Notes under the pieces: generated by a model
Databases searched by the model: none
Told to the model about the DNA's origin: nothing
What the model saw: only the letters and a program-made list of their open reading frames with translations
Assembly: GCA_963787045.1 (NCBI GenBank)
Contig: CAWBBR010000002.1
Span: 494,866-558,865, forward strand
DNA: 64,000 nucleotides
Reading direction: 5' to 3'
Source of the DNA: DATJGR01 sp963787045
GTDB taxonomy: Bacteria; Pseudomonadota; Gammaproteobacteria; Pseudomonadales; Azotimanducaceae
Part shown: one piece after another, positions 36,448-45,805 of the stretch
Position numbering within the stretch: the first letter of the stretch is position 1
Layout: every line of letters starts with the position of its first letter
Program-made: the position numbers and the translations under genes

Positions 36448-38213
36448 CGGTCGACGTCCGACATTACAAAGTCGATGGAGGCGATGTACGCGATCAGGTC
36501 CGGCACCATCTGGCCGCGAATCACGCTGGGAATCTGCTGCAGGTGCGCGAAGCTCGGCGTGCGCAGACGGGTCCGGTAGCTCATCGTGCTGCCGTCGCTG
36601 ATCATGGAATATCCGGCAATCCCCTTAGTGGCCTCGATCAGCTGCGACGTTTCGCCGGCGGGCATCACCGGACCCCACGACACGGCGAGAAAGTGTGGGA
36701 TCAGCGTGTCGATGTCGTTCAGCGTGCGATCTTTCGGCGGCGGACAGGTGAGCGGATGGTCGGCCTTGTACGGGCCGGACGGCATGTTGTTGAGACACTG
36801 CTCGATGATGCGCAGCGACTGGTGCATTTCCTCTTCGCGCACCAGCGTGCGGTCGTACACGTCGCCGCGGCTGCCGGTGGGAATGTCGAACTCGAAATTC
36901 TCGTAGCCGGAATAGGGACGCGCTTTGCGCAGATCGTAGCCGAGACCCGTAGCGCGCAATCCGGCGCCGGTGATTCCCCACTCCAGCGCCTCGGCGGTGT
37001 TGTAGGCGGCGACGTCACGCGATCGCGCAATCACGATCGAGTTCTTCAGGATCGATTTGCGGTAATCGCGCAGCCGCTTCGGCATCCACTCGATGAAGTC
37101 GCGCACCAGCTTTTCCCAACCCGTCGGCAAGTCGTGCGCAACGCCGCCGATGCGGAACCACGCCGGGTGCATGCGGAAGCCGGTGATCGCCTCGATGACG
37201 TCGTAGCCTTTCTGCCGGTCGACGAACGTGATGAATACCGGCGTCATTGCGCCGACGTCCTGAAAGAAGGTGCCGTAGTAGAGCAGGTGCGAGAGGATCC
37301 GGAAGATCTCGCACAACATCACGCGGATGGTCTTCACGCGATCGGGCACTTCGATGCCGGCGAGCTTTTCGAGCGCGAGCACATACGGCAGGTTGTTCAT
37401 CACGCCGCCGAGATAGTCGACGCGATCGGTATACGGGATGTAGCTGTGCCACGACTGCCGCTCACCCATCTTCTCGGCGCCGCGGTGGTGGTAGCCGATG
37501 TCCGGCACGCAGTCGACGATCTCTTCGCCGTCGAGCTGCAGCACGATGCGGAACGCGCCGTGCGCAGAAGGGTGGTTCGGCCCGAGGTTCAGGAACATGT
37601 AGTCGTGATCGTCGGCGGCGCGGCGCATGCCCCATTCTTCGGGCTGGAAGCGCAGCGCTTCCTGTTCCTGATCCTGCCGCAGCGCGTCGAGCTGGAACGG
37701 ATCGAATTCGGTGGCGCGCGCCGGATATTCCTTGCGCAGCGGATGACCCTTCCACGTCGGCGGCAACAGGATGCGCCGCATGTGCGGGTGTCCGTCGAAG
37801 GTGATGCCGAACAGATCCCACACCTCGCGCTCGTACCAGTTCGCATTGACGAAAATCGGCACGATCGACTTGATCGACGGGAACTCGCCGCGCAGCGCGA
37901 CCTTCACGCGGATGTCTTCGTTGCGTTCGATCGACAGCAGGTGATAGATCACCGTGAAGTCGGCGGCCGGCAACCCTTCGCGGTGTCTGCGAACGCGCTC
38001 GTCCACGGCCGTTAGATCGAACAGCATCCGGTAAGGTCGCGAGATGTCGTTCTTCAGAAAGCGCAACACCTCGTGAACCCGGGCCGCGGGTACCCACAGC
38101 GTCGGCACGCCGTCGGCCGTGGCTTGCGCCGTGAAGTCCGCGTCAGTAAAGCGCGCGAACAGATCGCGGAGGACCGGCTGCGTCGGCAGAACTGGTGCTG
38201 CGACCGCGCTCAC
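36444..38213 (-). CDS. nuoCD: NADH-quinone oxidoreductase fused subunit C/D
   Basis: Fused NuoC and NuoD, 589 residues. NuoC (about 1-190) has WYEREVWDLFGITFDGHPHM and HPLRKEYPAR. The linker RFQPEEWGMRR leads into NuoD with FLNLGPNHPSAHGAFRIVLQ and DIGYHHRGAEKMGERQSWHS, which lines the quinone site. The linker closely resembles that of enterobacterial NuoCD, and no start codon with a ribosome site occurs at the junction, so this fusion looks real and supports gammaproteobacterial origin. It overlaps nuoB and nuoE by 4 nt each. Confidence 0.97.
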   Translation of the reverse strand: MSAVAAPVLPTQPVLRDLFARFTDADFTAQATADGVPTLWVPAARVHEVLRFLKNDISRPYRMLFDLTAVDERVRRHREGLPAADFTVIYHLLSIERNEDIRVKVALRGEFPSIKSIVPIFVNANWYEREVWDLFGITFDGHPHMRRILLPPTWKGHPLRKEYPARATEFDPFQLDALRQDQEQEALRFQPEEWGMRRAADDHDYMFLNLGPNHPSAHGAFRIVLQLDGEEIVDCVPDIGYHHRGAEKMGERQSWHSYIPYTDRVDYLGGVMNNLPYVLALEKLAGIEVPDRVKTIRVMLCEIFRILSHLLYYGTFFQDVGAMTPVFITFVDRQKGYDVIEAITGFRMHPAWFRIGGVAHDLPTGWEKLVRDFIEWMPKRLRDYRKSILKNSIVIARSRDVAAYNTAEALEWGITGAGLRATGLGYDLRKARPYSGYENFEFDIPTGSRGDVYDRTLVREEEMHQSLRIIEQCLNNMPSGPYKADHPLTCPPPKDRTLNDIDTLIPHFLAVSWGPVMPAGETSQLIEATKGIAGYSMISDGSTMSYRTRLRTPSFAHLQQIPSVIRGQMVPDLIAYIASIDFVMSDVDR

Positions 38214-38881
38214 ACGGCATCCGGGCTGCGAAGCGTGGTCTGCGCCTGGCGTTCAACCAGTTTGATGTCGCGTTGGGCCGGCATGTTGGGCCGATAGATG
38301 CCCTGATCGCCCACCATCCACGACAGCGGCCGTTGCTCGTGGCCGATCGAATCCTGCAACAGCATCAGTCCCTGCAGGAACGCCTCGGGCCGCGGTGGAC
38401 AACCCGGGATGTACACATCGACCGGGAGGAATTTGTCGACGCCCTGAACCACTGAATAGATGTCGTACATGCCGCCGGAATTGGCGCACGCGCCCATGGA
38501 TATCACCCACTTCGGTTCGAGCAATTGCTCATAGAGCCGTTGCACCACCGGCGCCATCTTGGTGAAGCACGTACCGGCGATGACCATCAGATCGGCCTGA
38601 CGCGGCGATGCACGGATGATCTCGGAGCCGAAGCGCGCGATGTCGTGCGCCGACGTGAACGCCGTTGCCATTTCCACGTAGCAGCACGAAAGGCCGAAGT
38701 TGAACGGGTAGATCGAGTTCTTGCGGCCCCAGTTCACGAGATCCTGCAGCTTCGCCGTGAACACGCTGCGTCGAACCTGCTCCTCGGTGAATACTTCGGC
38801 GGCCGGCTGCGTGTAGTCCTCCGTCAGCGGCGACACGCCGGTCGGACGATTCGGGTCGATGCGCGTGAACGTGTATTTCAT
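38210..38881 (-). CDS. nuoB: NADH-quinone oxidoreductase subunit B
   Basis: Carries cluster N2, the last iron-sulfur centre before quinone. Ligands: the tandem Cys in FNFGLSCCYVEMA, the Cys in IAGTCFTKMAPVV and the one in YIPGCPPRPEA. The start ATG 38881 reads MKYTFTRIDPNRPTGV; the frame is open further upstream, but those codons overlap nuoA and are not NuoB-like. 223 residues. It overlaps nuoA by 4 nt (ATGA). Confidence 0.97.
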   Translation of the reverse strand: MKYTFTRIDPNRPTGVSPLTEDYTQPAAEVFTEEQVRRSVFTAKLQDLVNWGRKNSIYPFNFGLSCCYVEMATAFTSAHDIARFGSEIIRASPRQADLMVIAGTCFTKMAPVVQRLYEQLLEPKWVISMGACANSGGMYDIYSVVQGVDKFLPVDVYIPGCPPRPEAFLQGLMLLQDSIGHEQRPLSWMVGDQGIYRPNMPAQRDIKLVERQAQTTLRSPDAV

Positions 38882-39315
38882 GAAGCTCGCTGCGTGAGTG
38901 GGGCGGACGGATCTTCTGAACGTTTCAGGGCAGATCTGCGACGGCGCGCTTCCGGCGCCCAGTCGAGCGCGCCGATGCGCGCCAGATAAAACAGGCTGAC
39001 GACGAGGATTGCGATGAACGTGAACGCCTCGGCAAATCCGGCCCATCCGGACTCGCGGACCGAGATCGCCCACGCATAGAGGAACAACGCTTCCACGTCG
39101 AAAATCACGAAGAACACCGCAACGAGATAGAACTTCGCGGACAGTCTCAGGCGCTCGGGCGACGCCGAGACCACGCCGGATTCGAACGGTTCATTGCGTG
39201 CGCGCGCACCGCTCTTTCCGCCGAGCATCGCCGACAGGCCGATCATGATGCCGCACAGAATGAACGTCGCGACTACGTATAAGGCAATTGACCAGAATTC
39301 GGGTGACGTCGTCAT
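38878..39315 (-). CDS. nuoA: NADH-quinone oxidoreductase subunit A
   Basis: Three-helix membrane subunit of complex I at the quinone end. Conserved FESGVVSASPERLRLSAKFY and FFVIFDVEALFLYAWA with the buried acidic residues are present. 145 residues, with a charged C-terminal tail. First gene of the nuo operon; the ATG is preceded by AAGGAG and GGGG boxes. The promoter should lie within 39316-39507, but I cannot place a confident -35/-10 pair there. Confidence 0.97.
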   Translation of the reverse strand: MTTSPEFWSIALYVVATFILCGIMIGLSAMLGGKSGARARNEPFESGVVSASPERLRLSAKFYLVAVFFVIFDVEALFLYAWAISVRESGWAGFAEAFTFIAILVVSLFYLARIGALDWAPEARRRRSALKRSEDPSAPLTQRAS

Positions 39316-39450
39316 CTGCGTCCCCTCTCCTTATTTGTTGGAGCTTTACAGGGGTGGCGCTTTGGACTTGTGAGGATCCGCTCCGGTGACGGAACGGACC
39401 GCGGCTACGCACCCGTGCGGAGCGCATTGTACAGAGTTGAACGGCGGAGC

Positions 39451-39473
39451 GGCATTGGTCCTACACCAATGCC
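39451..39473. other. Perfect 9-bp stem-loop between YkvA-like gene and nuoA
   Basis: GGCATTGGT (39451-39459) and ACCAATGCC (39465-39473) flank a 5-nt loop. A second small stem, CGCT-AAAAA-AGCG, follows at about 39475-39487. A-tracts lie 3' on the plus strand, so for the leftward transcript the T-run precedes the stem. That is wrong for a classical intrinsic terminator. It could be an operator for nuoA or an RNA hairpin. Confidence 0.5.
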
Positions 39474-39507
39474 ACGCTAAAAAAGCGCCGCGTCAAAAAA
39501 GACGGGA

Positions 39508-40062
39508 TCAGAAGAACGAGCGACCGAGACGCGATTCCCACAATGTGGTACGCCGGCGACGCATCCGATCGTGCAGTTGGGCACGACGCGTGCGCAGCCA
39601 CTGATCGGGCGACAGCGGGTCGACCGACGTTCCGCGGCGTTTCTCTTCGGCCTCGCGGAACTTGCAGAAGTCCTGGTAGGCCTCGATGTCGTGGCGCAAT
39701 TCCTGGCAGGCGAGGTCGATCACGACCGCGTCGTCGAGAAAACCAAAGCCCGGAACGTTGTCCGGGATGATGTCGTCGGGGTCGGCGAAATAGGCGAGGG
39801 CGTTGGTGATGCGCGCCCGATCCTCACCGGACAATTCCCAGACCTTGTCTTCCAGCATCTGCACGAGCAGATCCAGCTTATCGAGCCGTTCGCGAATGAA
39901 GTCGGCGACCTCGACTTTGCCCGCATCCTTCAGCGACTCCCGGGCCGCGCGGATGATGTCGGCTTCGCCCAGCGCCGAGGCATTCGCTTTCGACTTGTTC
40001 ACGACATCGCCGAGATGGGCGAGATCGCGATCGGTCAGCTGGAATGTGATCGTTAGTGGCAT
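39508..40062 (-). CDS. YkvA-like DUF1232 protein
   Basis: A 184-residue protein with a central DUF1232 core: ITNALAYFADPDDIIPDNVP followed by GFLDDAVVIDLACQELRHDI. This core is a short amphipathic or membrane-associated helix unit of unknown function found in YkvA proteins. The N-terminal half is helical and charged; the C-terminus is Arg-rich. It precedes the nuo operon on the same strand by 192 bp, and follows the TonB2-like operon by 26 bp, so it could be read through from it. Confidence 0.75.
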   Translation of the reverse strand: MPLTITFQLTDRDLAHLGDVVNKSKANASALGEADIIRAARESLKDAGKVEVADFIRERLDKLDLLVQMLEDKVWELSGEDRARITNALAYFADPDDIIPDNVPGFGFLDDAVVIDLACQELRHDIEAYQDFCKFREAEEKRRGTSVDPLSPDQWLRTRRAQLHDRMRRRRTTLWESRLGRSFF

Positions 40063-40088
40063 GTGCTCCCCTGTGTGCCGGGCTCTGA

Positions 40089-41341
40089 CTAGGAGGACGA
40101 GGTGTCGGCGTCGATGTGCTTGATCCAGGCTTGAGCCTGGGTCTTCTGCTTATCGTGCGCTGCCGCTTTCTCGAACCAGTTGCGAGCTTCTTTTGGTTGT
40201 TTGTTGCTGTAGAGCGCGATGCCCATCAACAGCTGGGTGTTGCCGGTATCTTTCAGACCACCTTTGGAGAGCGCCTTCTGCAGCGCATCGGACGCACCGG
40301 CCCAATCCTGACGTTGCAGCTGAACTTCGGCGAGACGAACGTACGTATCGCCGTTTTCGTGCATTTCGCCGGCTTTCTGCAGCGGCGCGACCGCCTTCTT
40401 GTAGTCGCGCGCTTCGATCCACGAGAAGGCGAGGCGCTCATACGCTTTCTCGTCGGGCTTGATCGGTGCCCTTGGCGATGAACTTGTCGAGGTTGTTGGC
40501 GGCGCCGATACGGGATTCCGACGAAGGCTTCGAGGTCGGTCAGCGGGCGAAGGTCGGAATCGGTGGTCAGCAAGCCGGCCATGTTGGCGATCTCGAGCAC
40601 CGCCAGCGAGTCGTCGTAACGCTCGAGTTGGCGATTCACGGCCGACAGCTGAACCCAATAGTTCTTCTTCGATGGATCCGACATGACCAGCTGCTTCAGC
40701 AGCGGGATCGCTTCCGCGTATTGCTCTTTCTCGATGCGCAGCGCCAGCAGCAGCTGAACCCAGCTTTCACGCGGCGTCTCCGACAGATCGACCGCTTTCT
40801 GCGCAGGGGCCAGCGCCTGGTCGGGCTTCTTCAACTGGTAGTACGCGACGGCGAGCAGATAGTAGGCCGTCGAGTTCGGGTTCTGCGCGGTGGCGAACCA
40901 TTCGTTCAGCGCGTTGATGCCTTCCTGCCATTTCTCCTGCGCGATGAACATCTGCGCGATCTGATAGCGGGCTTCCTGCTGCTCTTCGTCGTTCAGGCCG
41001 CCGGAGGCGATGGCGGACTGCATGTTCTTGCGAACGCCGTCGTAGTCGTTCTGCGCGCCGGCGATCGAGGCCTTGATCTGATAGACCCGACTCTGTTCGT
41101 ACGGGCTCAGCTTCTCCATGTTCATGTGCTCGAGAATCGCCTTCGCGTCGGCGTACTTCTGAGCGTTGAGCGCTTCAATGGCTTCGTTGAGTTTCTTTCC
41201 GGTGCTGACGTCGATCGGCGGCGCCTCACGCTTGCCGCCGCTGCTTTTTTCCTCGGCCGCCGATGCAGTGTCCTGCATCGCAACGAGGCTGAACGAGCCC
41301 AGCGCTACCAATCCGACCGCAAGTGCAATAGAAGGACGCAC
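40089..41341 (-). CDS. TPR protein of the TonB2-type operon (two frameshifts)
   Basis: Exported tetratricopeptide protein: a signal peptide ending near ASAAEE, then repeats such as EALNAQKYADAKAILEHMN, YYLLAVAYYQLKKPDQALA and YVRLAEVQLQRQDWAGASDA. The frame breaks near 40,520 and 40,470; between them it reads SRIGAANNLDKFIAKG, then IKPDEKAYERLAFSWIEA, so two base corrections restore a protein of about 417 residues. It is the last gene of a DUF3450-TtpC-ExbB-ExbD-ExbD-TonB-TPR operon, 1 bp after tonB. In Vibrio TonB2 clusters a TPR gene holds the same place. Confidence 0.85.
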
Positions 41342-41342
41342 G

Positions 41343-41942
41343 TTACTTCTCCAACTTGAACGTCAATACGACCATCACGCCGCGGCGTTCCATCGCGCGC
41401 CCGTCGACGACCTTCGGGTTGTATTTCCATCGACCGATCGCATCCAGCGCGGCCCGCTCGAAGAGTCCTTTAGGGTCGGCATCGACGACCTTCTGATCCG
41501 CGACCGTTCCCGCAGGCGTGATGGTGAACTGCACCTGCACCCACCCTTCGATGCCGCGCTCGCGCGCGCGGTTCGGGTATTCAGGATTGATCCGGACGAG
41601 CGGAATGACGTCGCGGTCCGAGCCCACCGAGATGCCGTGACCGAGGTTCGACGTATCGAACGACACGCTGACGGAGCTGACGCCGCTGGTGTCCATACCA
41701 TTCGTTACGCTGCTGATCTGCGGAATCTCGGGCATCTTCTCGGGTTTCGGCTGGATCACTTTTTCGCGCTTCGTCTCGGTCTCCGTATCGTGGCGCAGCG
41801 CGGTGAAGTCGATTTTCACGGCAGGCTTGAGTTCACCGAAGTGGCCGTGGCCGTTCACCATGATCCACAAACCCCAGAACAGGCACGTGGCGAACGCCAA
41901 GCCGAGTAGGAAGGCGACCGGTAGTCGAATTGCGTAGTTCAT
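41343..41942 (-). CDS. tonB: TonB family energy transducer
   Basis: Periplasm-spanning protein that passes proton-motive energy to outer-membrane receptors. One N-terminal membrane anchor, LPVAFLLGLAFATCLFWGLW, is followed by a short Lys/Pro-rich spacer with KREKVIQPKPEKMPEIPQ and a C-terminal TonB domain: INPEYPNRARERGIEGWVQV and AALDAIGRWKYNPKV. 199 residues, short, as in TonB2-type proteins. No TonB-dependent receptor gene is in the window. Confidence 0.93.
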   Translation of the reverse strand: MNYAIRLPVAFLLGLAFATCLFWGLWIMVNGHGHFGELKPAVKIDFTALRHDTETETKREKVIQPKPEKMPEIPQISSVTNGMDTSGVSSVSVSFDTSNLGHGISVGSDRDVIPLVRINPEYPNRARERGIEGWVQVQFTITPAGTVADQKVVDADPKGLFERAALDAIGRWKYNPKVVDGRAMERRGVMVVLTFKLEK

Positions 41943-41958
41943 CTTGGGCCCCTCTCTC

Positions 41959-42367
41959 TCAGGGATTCAGTTGCGCCGAGATCGCGATGTCTTTGATGCC
42001 CGCCTTACGGGCTTCGTCCATGACCTTCGCGACCTGACCCGCGGGCGCGAGCTTGTCGGCGATGATCACGATCGTGTCGTCGGGTCGTTCGATGTGCAGC
42101 CTCTCTATCGCGGGCCGCAGTTCGCGCATGTCGATCTGTTTGCGGTCCATCCAGACCTCGCCGTTCGGCTTGACGGCGATCAGCAGGTTGCCGGACTCGC
42201 GGTGCTCCGCGGTGTCTGCGAAGGGCTTGTCGATCTGAGCCCCGGTCTGCTTGCACGAACGACGTCGTGATGATGAAGAAGATCAGCAGGTTGAGTACGA
42301 AATCGAGCATCGGCGCGAGGTCGATGCCGTGGTCTTCCTGGTCTGGCGCATGACTGCGAATGGCCAC
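41959..42367 (-). CDS. exbD: ExbD/TolR family protein, second copy (one frameshift)
   Basis: Proton-channel partner of ExbB. Starts at GTG 42367; the single membrane helix with the key Asp is GIDLAPMLDFVLNLLIFFII. A frame break near 42,250 is followed by CKQTGAQIDKPFADTAEHRE and a periplasmic domain ending MDEARKAGIKDIAISAQLNP. About 135 residues. The membrane segment is nearly identical to that of the other ExbD copy just upstream, so the two arose by duplication. Confidence 0.92.
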
Positions 42368-42370
42368 TTT

Positions 42371-42781
42371 CTATTGATCTCCGGTTGCAAAGGTCACGTT
42401 GTACACACCGGCCAGGTGGGTCTGGTCGATCACCTGTACCAGCAGCCCTGTCGGCGCTTTGTCGTCGGCGATGATCAGCACACCGGCCTTCGGGTTCACG
42501 GCATGCATCCGCTCGACGTTGGCGCGCACGGCCTCGACGTCGATCACGCGTCCATCGACCCAGACTTCGCCATTCTGAAGAATCTGGATCGCAATACTTT
42601 TGTCCGCGTTCGGCGGCGGAGGTTCCCCGGTCGGTCGTTGCACGATCAGACCGGATTCCTTGACGAACACGGCGATGATGATGAAGAAGATCAGCAGGTT
42701 CAGAACGAAATCGAGCATCGGCGCGAGGTCGATGCCGTGCTGTTCTGATGCCTCGTGTGCACTGTGTCGGCGTGTACGCAT
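42371..42781 (-). CDS. exbD: ExbD/TolR family protein, first copy
   Basis: A 136-residue ExbD. The membrane helix GIDLAPMLDFVLNLLIFFII carries the Asp required for proton flow. The periplasmic part includes SIAIQILQNGEVWVDGRV and AGVLIIADDKAPTGLLVQVI. It differs from the second copy in a PTGEPPPPN linker. It lies 2 bp after exbB and 3 bp before the second exbD. Two ExbDs in tandem suggest a hetero-oligomeric ExbD dimer, which is inference. Confidence 0.94.
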   Translation of the reverse strand: MRTRRHSAHEASEQHGIDLAPMLDFVLNLLIFFIIIAVFVKESGLIVQRPTGEPPPPNADKSIAIQILQNGEVWVDGRVIDVEAVRANVERMHAVNPKAGVLIIADDKAPTGLLVQVIDQTHLAGVYNVTFATGDQ

Positions 42782-42783
42782 GG

Positions 42784-43308
42784 TTAGAAGCTCAACTGCT
42801 CGGCAACGAGTTCGGACTTGCGTCGGGCGAGGTCGGTGAAACGGTAGACCGGGTACAACCCGGTGATGCTGACCGCGAGGCCCGACATCGTGCACAGCAT
42901 CGCGTGCGAGACGCCGGTGGCCATCGTGCGCGCATCGGCCGAGCCGCGCAGCGCCATCGAGTCGAACACCTCGAGCATGCCGCTCACCGTGCCGATCAGC
43001 CCGAGCAACGGCGCCATCGGCACCAGCACGCGCATCACCAGCAGATTGGTCGTCATCTCGGTGGAGAGCCGCGAGATCATCGCGTCGCGGATCTGCCGCG
43101 CGCACCACGACAAGTGGTCGCTGCGCGCGTTCCACTTGTCGATGGCCTCCTGGGTTCTGACGGGCAGCACCCGCCAGAAGAACCAGATCCGCTCGATCAC
43201 CAGCGTCCACATGATCACGCCGGACAGGAAGATGAAGAACACGAAGGGGCCGCCCCCGTCGACGAGGTTGCCAAGCGCGGTGTAGGGCGCCAGCAGACTA
43301 TCGAGCAT
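42784..43308 (-). CDS. exbB: ExbB/TolQ family proton channel
   Basis: Polytopic inner-membrane channel, 174 residues, three helices. GGPFVFFIFLSGVIMWTLVI is TM1. The conserved pore region is APLLGLIGTVSGMLEVFDSM and GVSHAMLCTMSGLAVSITGL. Shorter than enteric ExbB and lacking a large N-terminal extension, like ExbB2. Its start overlaps the end of the longer ExbB-like gene upstream by 11 nt. Confidence 0.94.
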   Translation of the reverse strand: MLDSLLAPYTALGNLVDGGGPFVFFIFLSGVIMWTLVIERIWFFWRVLPVRTQEAIDKWNARSDHLSWCARQIRDAMISRLSTEMTTNLLVMRVLVPMAPLLGLIGTVSGMLEVFDSMALRGSADARTMATGVSHAMLCTMSGLAVSITGLYPVYRFTDLARRKSELVAEQLSF

Positions 43309-44703
43309 TGCGCTTCTCGATCATTTCGGCCAACAGGCCGGAACTTTGACCGTCGAGCACCGCCTCGAGTGTGCCGCGACATCGAGCTGAGCCTCGCGTT
43401 GCCGAACAGCAGCGGAATGGCGATACCGAGGCCGAGTACCGTCGCGATCATCGCCTGGCTGATACCGTGGGCCATCAGTTTCGGGTCGCTCGAGCCGGAC
43501 TCGGTGATGCTCTGGAACGTCAGGATCATCCCGATGACCGTACCGATCAGTCCCAGCAACGGACCGGCGGCGACGGCGAGGCGCAGGAACGCCTGGAAGC
43601 GCTCGATCTGCGGAATTTCGTTGACGATCGCTTCGGAGATCCGCAGCTCGGCGATTTCGTAGTCTTCTTCGATCCGCGACGCATCGCCTTTGAACGCCAG
43701 GATGACGCGACCGAGCGGGTTGTCTTCTCTCGGGTGTTCGAGATCTTTCTGCTGCGCGGCGACCTTGATGCGGGTGCGGATCAGGTAGATGAACTGATAC
43801 AACCAGCACGCGGCACCGATCAGACCGACCGCGATGATCACGTAGCCGACTTCCTGGCCTTGCTCGATTCGCTCGGCCACGTCGGGACGCTCGCCGTACA
43901 GGGCGATCAGCACACCGCGACCCGGGTCGACGACAGACCGCACGTAGCCGCTGGTCGCTTCCTGGAGCTTCGACGGCTGCGCTGAGGAACTGGCCCGGGG
44001 GCTGACGCGTCAGCACTGCGAGGCTCTTCAGCGACGGCAGGTACGACAGGTATTTTCCGTTCGACATGATCGTGAACGGACCGATCCGTACGACCGGTGC
44101 GGTTACCGTCTGGCCGTCCGGTTGCACAACGGGGTGCTCGTACTTCTGAACGTCGCCCGTCGCGGTCATCTCGCGCTGCATCTCGAACCACAGACGCTCC
44201 AGCTCGCTAATAGAAGGTAGTGTCTTTGCGCTGGCCAACGAACGCAGGAACTCTTCACGGTCGGGGTACTGCGCGCTGATGATGGACTGCTCCATCACGT
44301 TGGCCGTGTCGCCGGCTACCTGACGCGTCACGCCGAACAGTTCGCCGAGGTTGCCTTCGCGCTGCTTCAGCAACGTGCCGACCTCGTTGATTTCTTTCTC
44401 GTTGTTGTCGAACTCGGTCGACAACGCCTTGCTGCGCGCTTCGGCGGCTTGTTGCGCCTTCTCTGCTTCGGCCAGTGCCGCCGCTTGTTGGGCCCGGTTC
44501 GCGGTGAAATCTTTCAGCCGCGCCGCGTTCTGTTCCTGTTCGGTCGCGCGGGTGTTCTTCACTTGCTGCAACAGCTGGTCCAGCGTCACGGCGGCAGCCG
44601 CGGCAGACGCATTCATCGGAACCGCGAGCTGCATACCGAGCAGCGCTGCAGCGATCAGCGCCGCACGGCGCGTCGAGGTGAACATGTTGGCTGCACGAAT
44701 CAC
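43298..44703 (-). CDS. TtpC-like MotA/TolQ/ExbB protein with periplasmic coiled coil (two frameshifts)
   Basis: Long ExbB relative of the TtpC kind, required by TonB2 systems in Vibrio. A signal peptide (LIAAALLGMQLAVPMNASAA) precedes a coiled coil rich in Gln/Ala/Glu (residues about 45-130). A later ExbB core reads GPLLGLIGTVIGMILTFQSI and GISQAMIATVLGLGIAIPLL. Frame breaks lie near 43,960 and 43,385; after the second the end reads LEAVLDGQSSGLLAEMIEKR. The start is taken as GTG 44703, overlapping the DUF3450 stop by 4 nt. About 468 residues after repair. Confidence 0.9.
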
Positions 44704-45482
44704 GGTTGCACCTCCGTCGGGGCTGGCAAGGGGACCCACAAGAGGTCAGGCGCGCCTTGCTTCTTCGCAACGCGCAAAGCGTGGTCTACGTCTTTCTGGA
44801 TGCCGGGATCGGACACCCACTTCTTCTCGGCCTTGTCCCAGTAGCCCGCGTCTTTGCCGTCGGGGCGTCGGTACAACAGCGCGACTCTGCCGAGGCGGAC
44901 GACGTCGACCAGCGACGCGGAGTCGCCTTCACCCAGTTTCGTCTCGTAGTTGTCGAGGGTGCGGCCGTATTCCATCTCGATCTGATAGGCCTCGAGGATG
45001 CGGCGGTACTTCTCGGAAACGGTGACGTCGGCGCGGTCCATCAGACCTTTCAGCGTCGCGACGCGCTTGTTGCGCTCTTCGATCCTGAACGGAATGTCGA
45101 GCGACACGAATTGTTCGAGGGTGGACACCATTTTTTCCATCAGCGGATAGACGTCGCGACTGGTGGTTTCGATCGACGCGAGCTGCGTCTGCATCGACGC
45201 GATCTCGGTACGCTGGGCCACGACCTGCTCGGTCAGGTGCGCGTTGTACTTGGTGATGCTCTGCGTATCTTCGAGGGTGCGCCGATACTTGTTCAGCATC
45301 TCCTGCGTGCCGTCGTCCGTCTTGTCGATCTGCTCTTGCGCCGCCTTGGCGGCTTTGTCGCCGGCCGTCTGTTGCGCGAGCAGGTTGTCGAGAGGCTTGG
45401 TGTCGGCTGCATACACGGGCACTGTCAGCATCAGCGCCATCAGAACGACCGCGCGGGATCGCTGAATTCTGTCTGGTGTCAT
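44700..45482 (-). CDS. DUF3450 periplasmic protein of the TonB2-type operon
   Basis: Exported protein of 260 residues; the signal peptide ends VYAADT. The first half is a long coiled coil (ETTSRDVYPLMEKM and upstream heptads). The second half contains PFRIEERNKRVATLKGLMDR and GRVALLYRRPDGKDAGYWD, typical of DUF3450. Genes of this family lead TonB2/TtpC operons in marine gammaproteobacteria. It is first here too, so the operon promoter should be in 45483-45805. The molecular role is unknown; a periplasmic scaffold for TtpC is plausible. Confidence 0.9.
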   Translation of the reverse strand: MTPDRIQRSRAVVLMALMLTVPVYAADTKPLDNLLAQQTAGDKAAKAAQEQIDKTDDGTQEMLNKYRRTLEDTQSITKYNAHLTEQVVAQRTEIASMQTQLASIETTSRDVYPLMEKMVSTLEQFVSLDIPFRIEERNKRVATLKGLMDRADVTVSEKYRRILEAYQIEMEYGRTLDNYETKLGEGDSASLVDVVRLGRVALLYRRPDGKDAGYWDKAEKKWVSDPGIQKDVDHALRVAKKQGAPDLLWVPLPAPTEVQP

Positions 45483-45543
45483 GGTGTCTTGCTTCGTTCC
45501 TTAGGCCGGCCGAGTGATAGCGCGACCATATTGTTGATGTAAG

Positions 45544-45561
45544 CGATCTCGTGCGAGATCG
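45544..45561. promoter_or_regulatory. Palindrome upstream of the TonB2-type operon
   Basis: CGATCTCG-TG-CGAGATCG, a perfect 8-bp inverted repeat, is centred 70 bp upstream of the DUF3450 start. It is a candidate operator for the TonB2-like operon. The gene-free stretch 45483-45805 otherwise shows AT-richer patches (around 45,575 and 45,635-45,700) that could hold promoters. I see no Fur-like box there. Confidence 0.45.
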
Positions 45562-45805
45562 GCCCTCCCTTATTTACAGCGTGTCCCCTGTCACGCTACT
45601 CGACCGCGAACGCGACCTTCAACGTCGACATGATTATGTCGTTACGTTGCAGGTTCCGTGATTTCCCTCGGAGACGCGATCCCGGTGCTGATTTCAACAC
45701 TATCTTGGGGCGGAACGCAAAGGTTTGATTCAATCGGAGCGCGCGATGCATCGCGATGTCGCGAGCCGAATTTAGCGACGCGTTTTCAGCGTGACGCGTG
45801 TGCGA

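Noticed and set aside
39451..39473. Intrinsic terminator after the YkvA-like gene
   Set aside because: The T-run precedes the stem in the transcribed direction; there is none after it.
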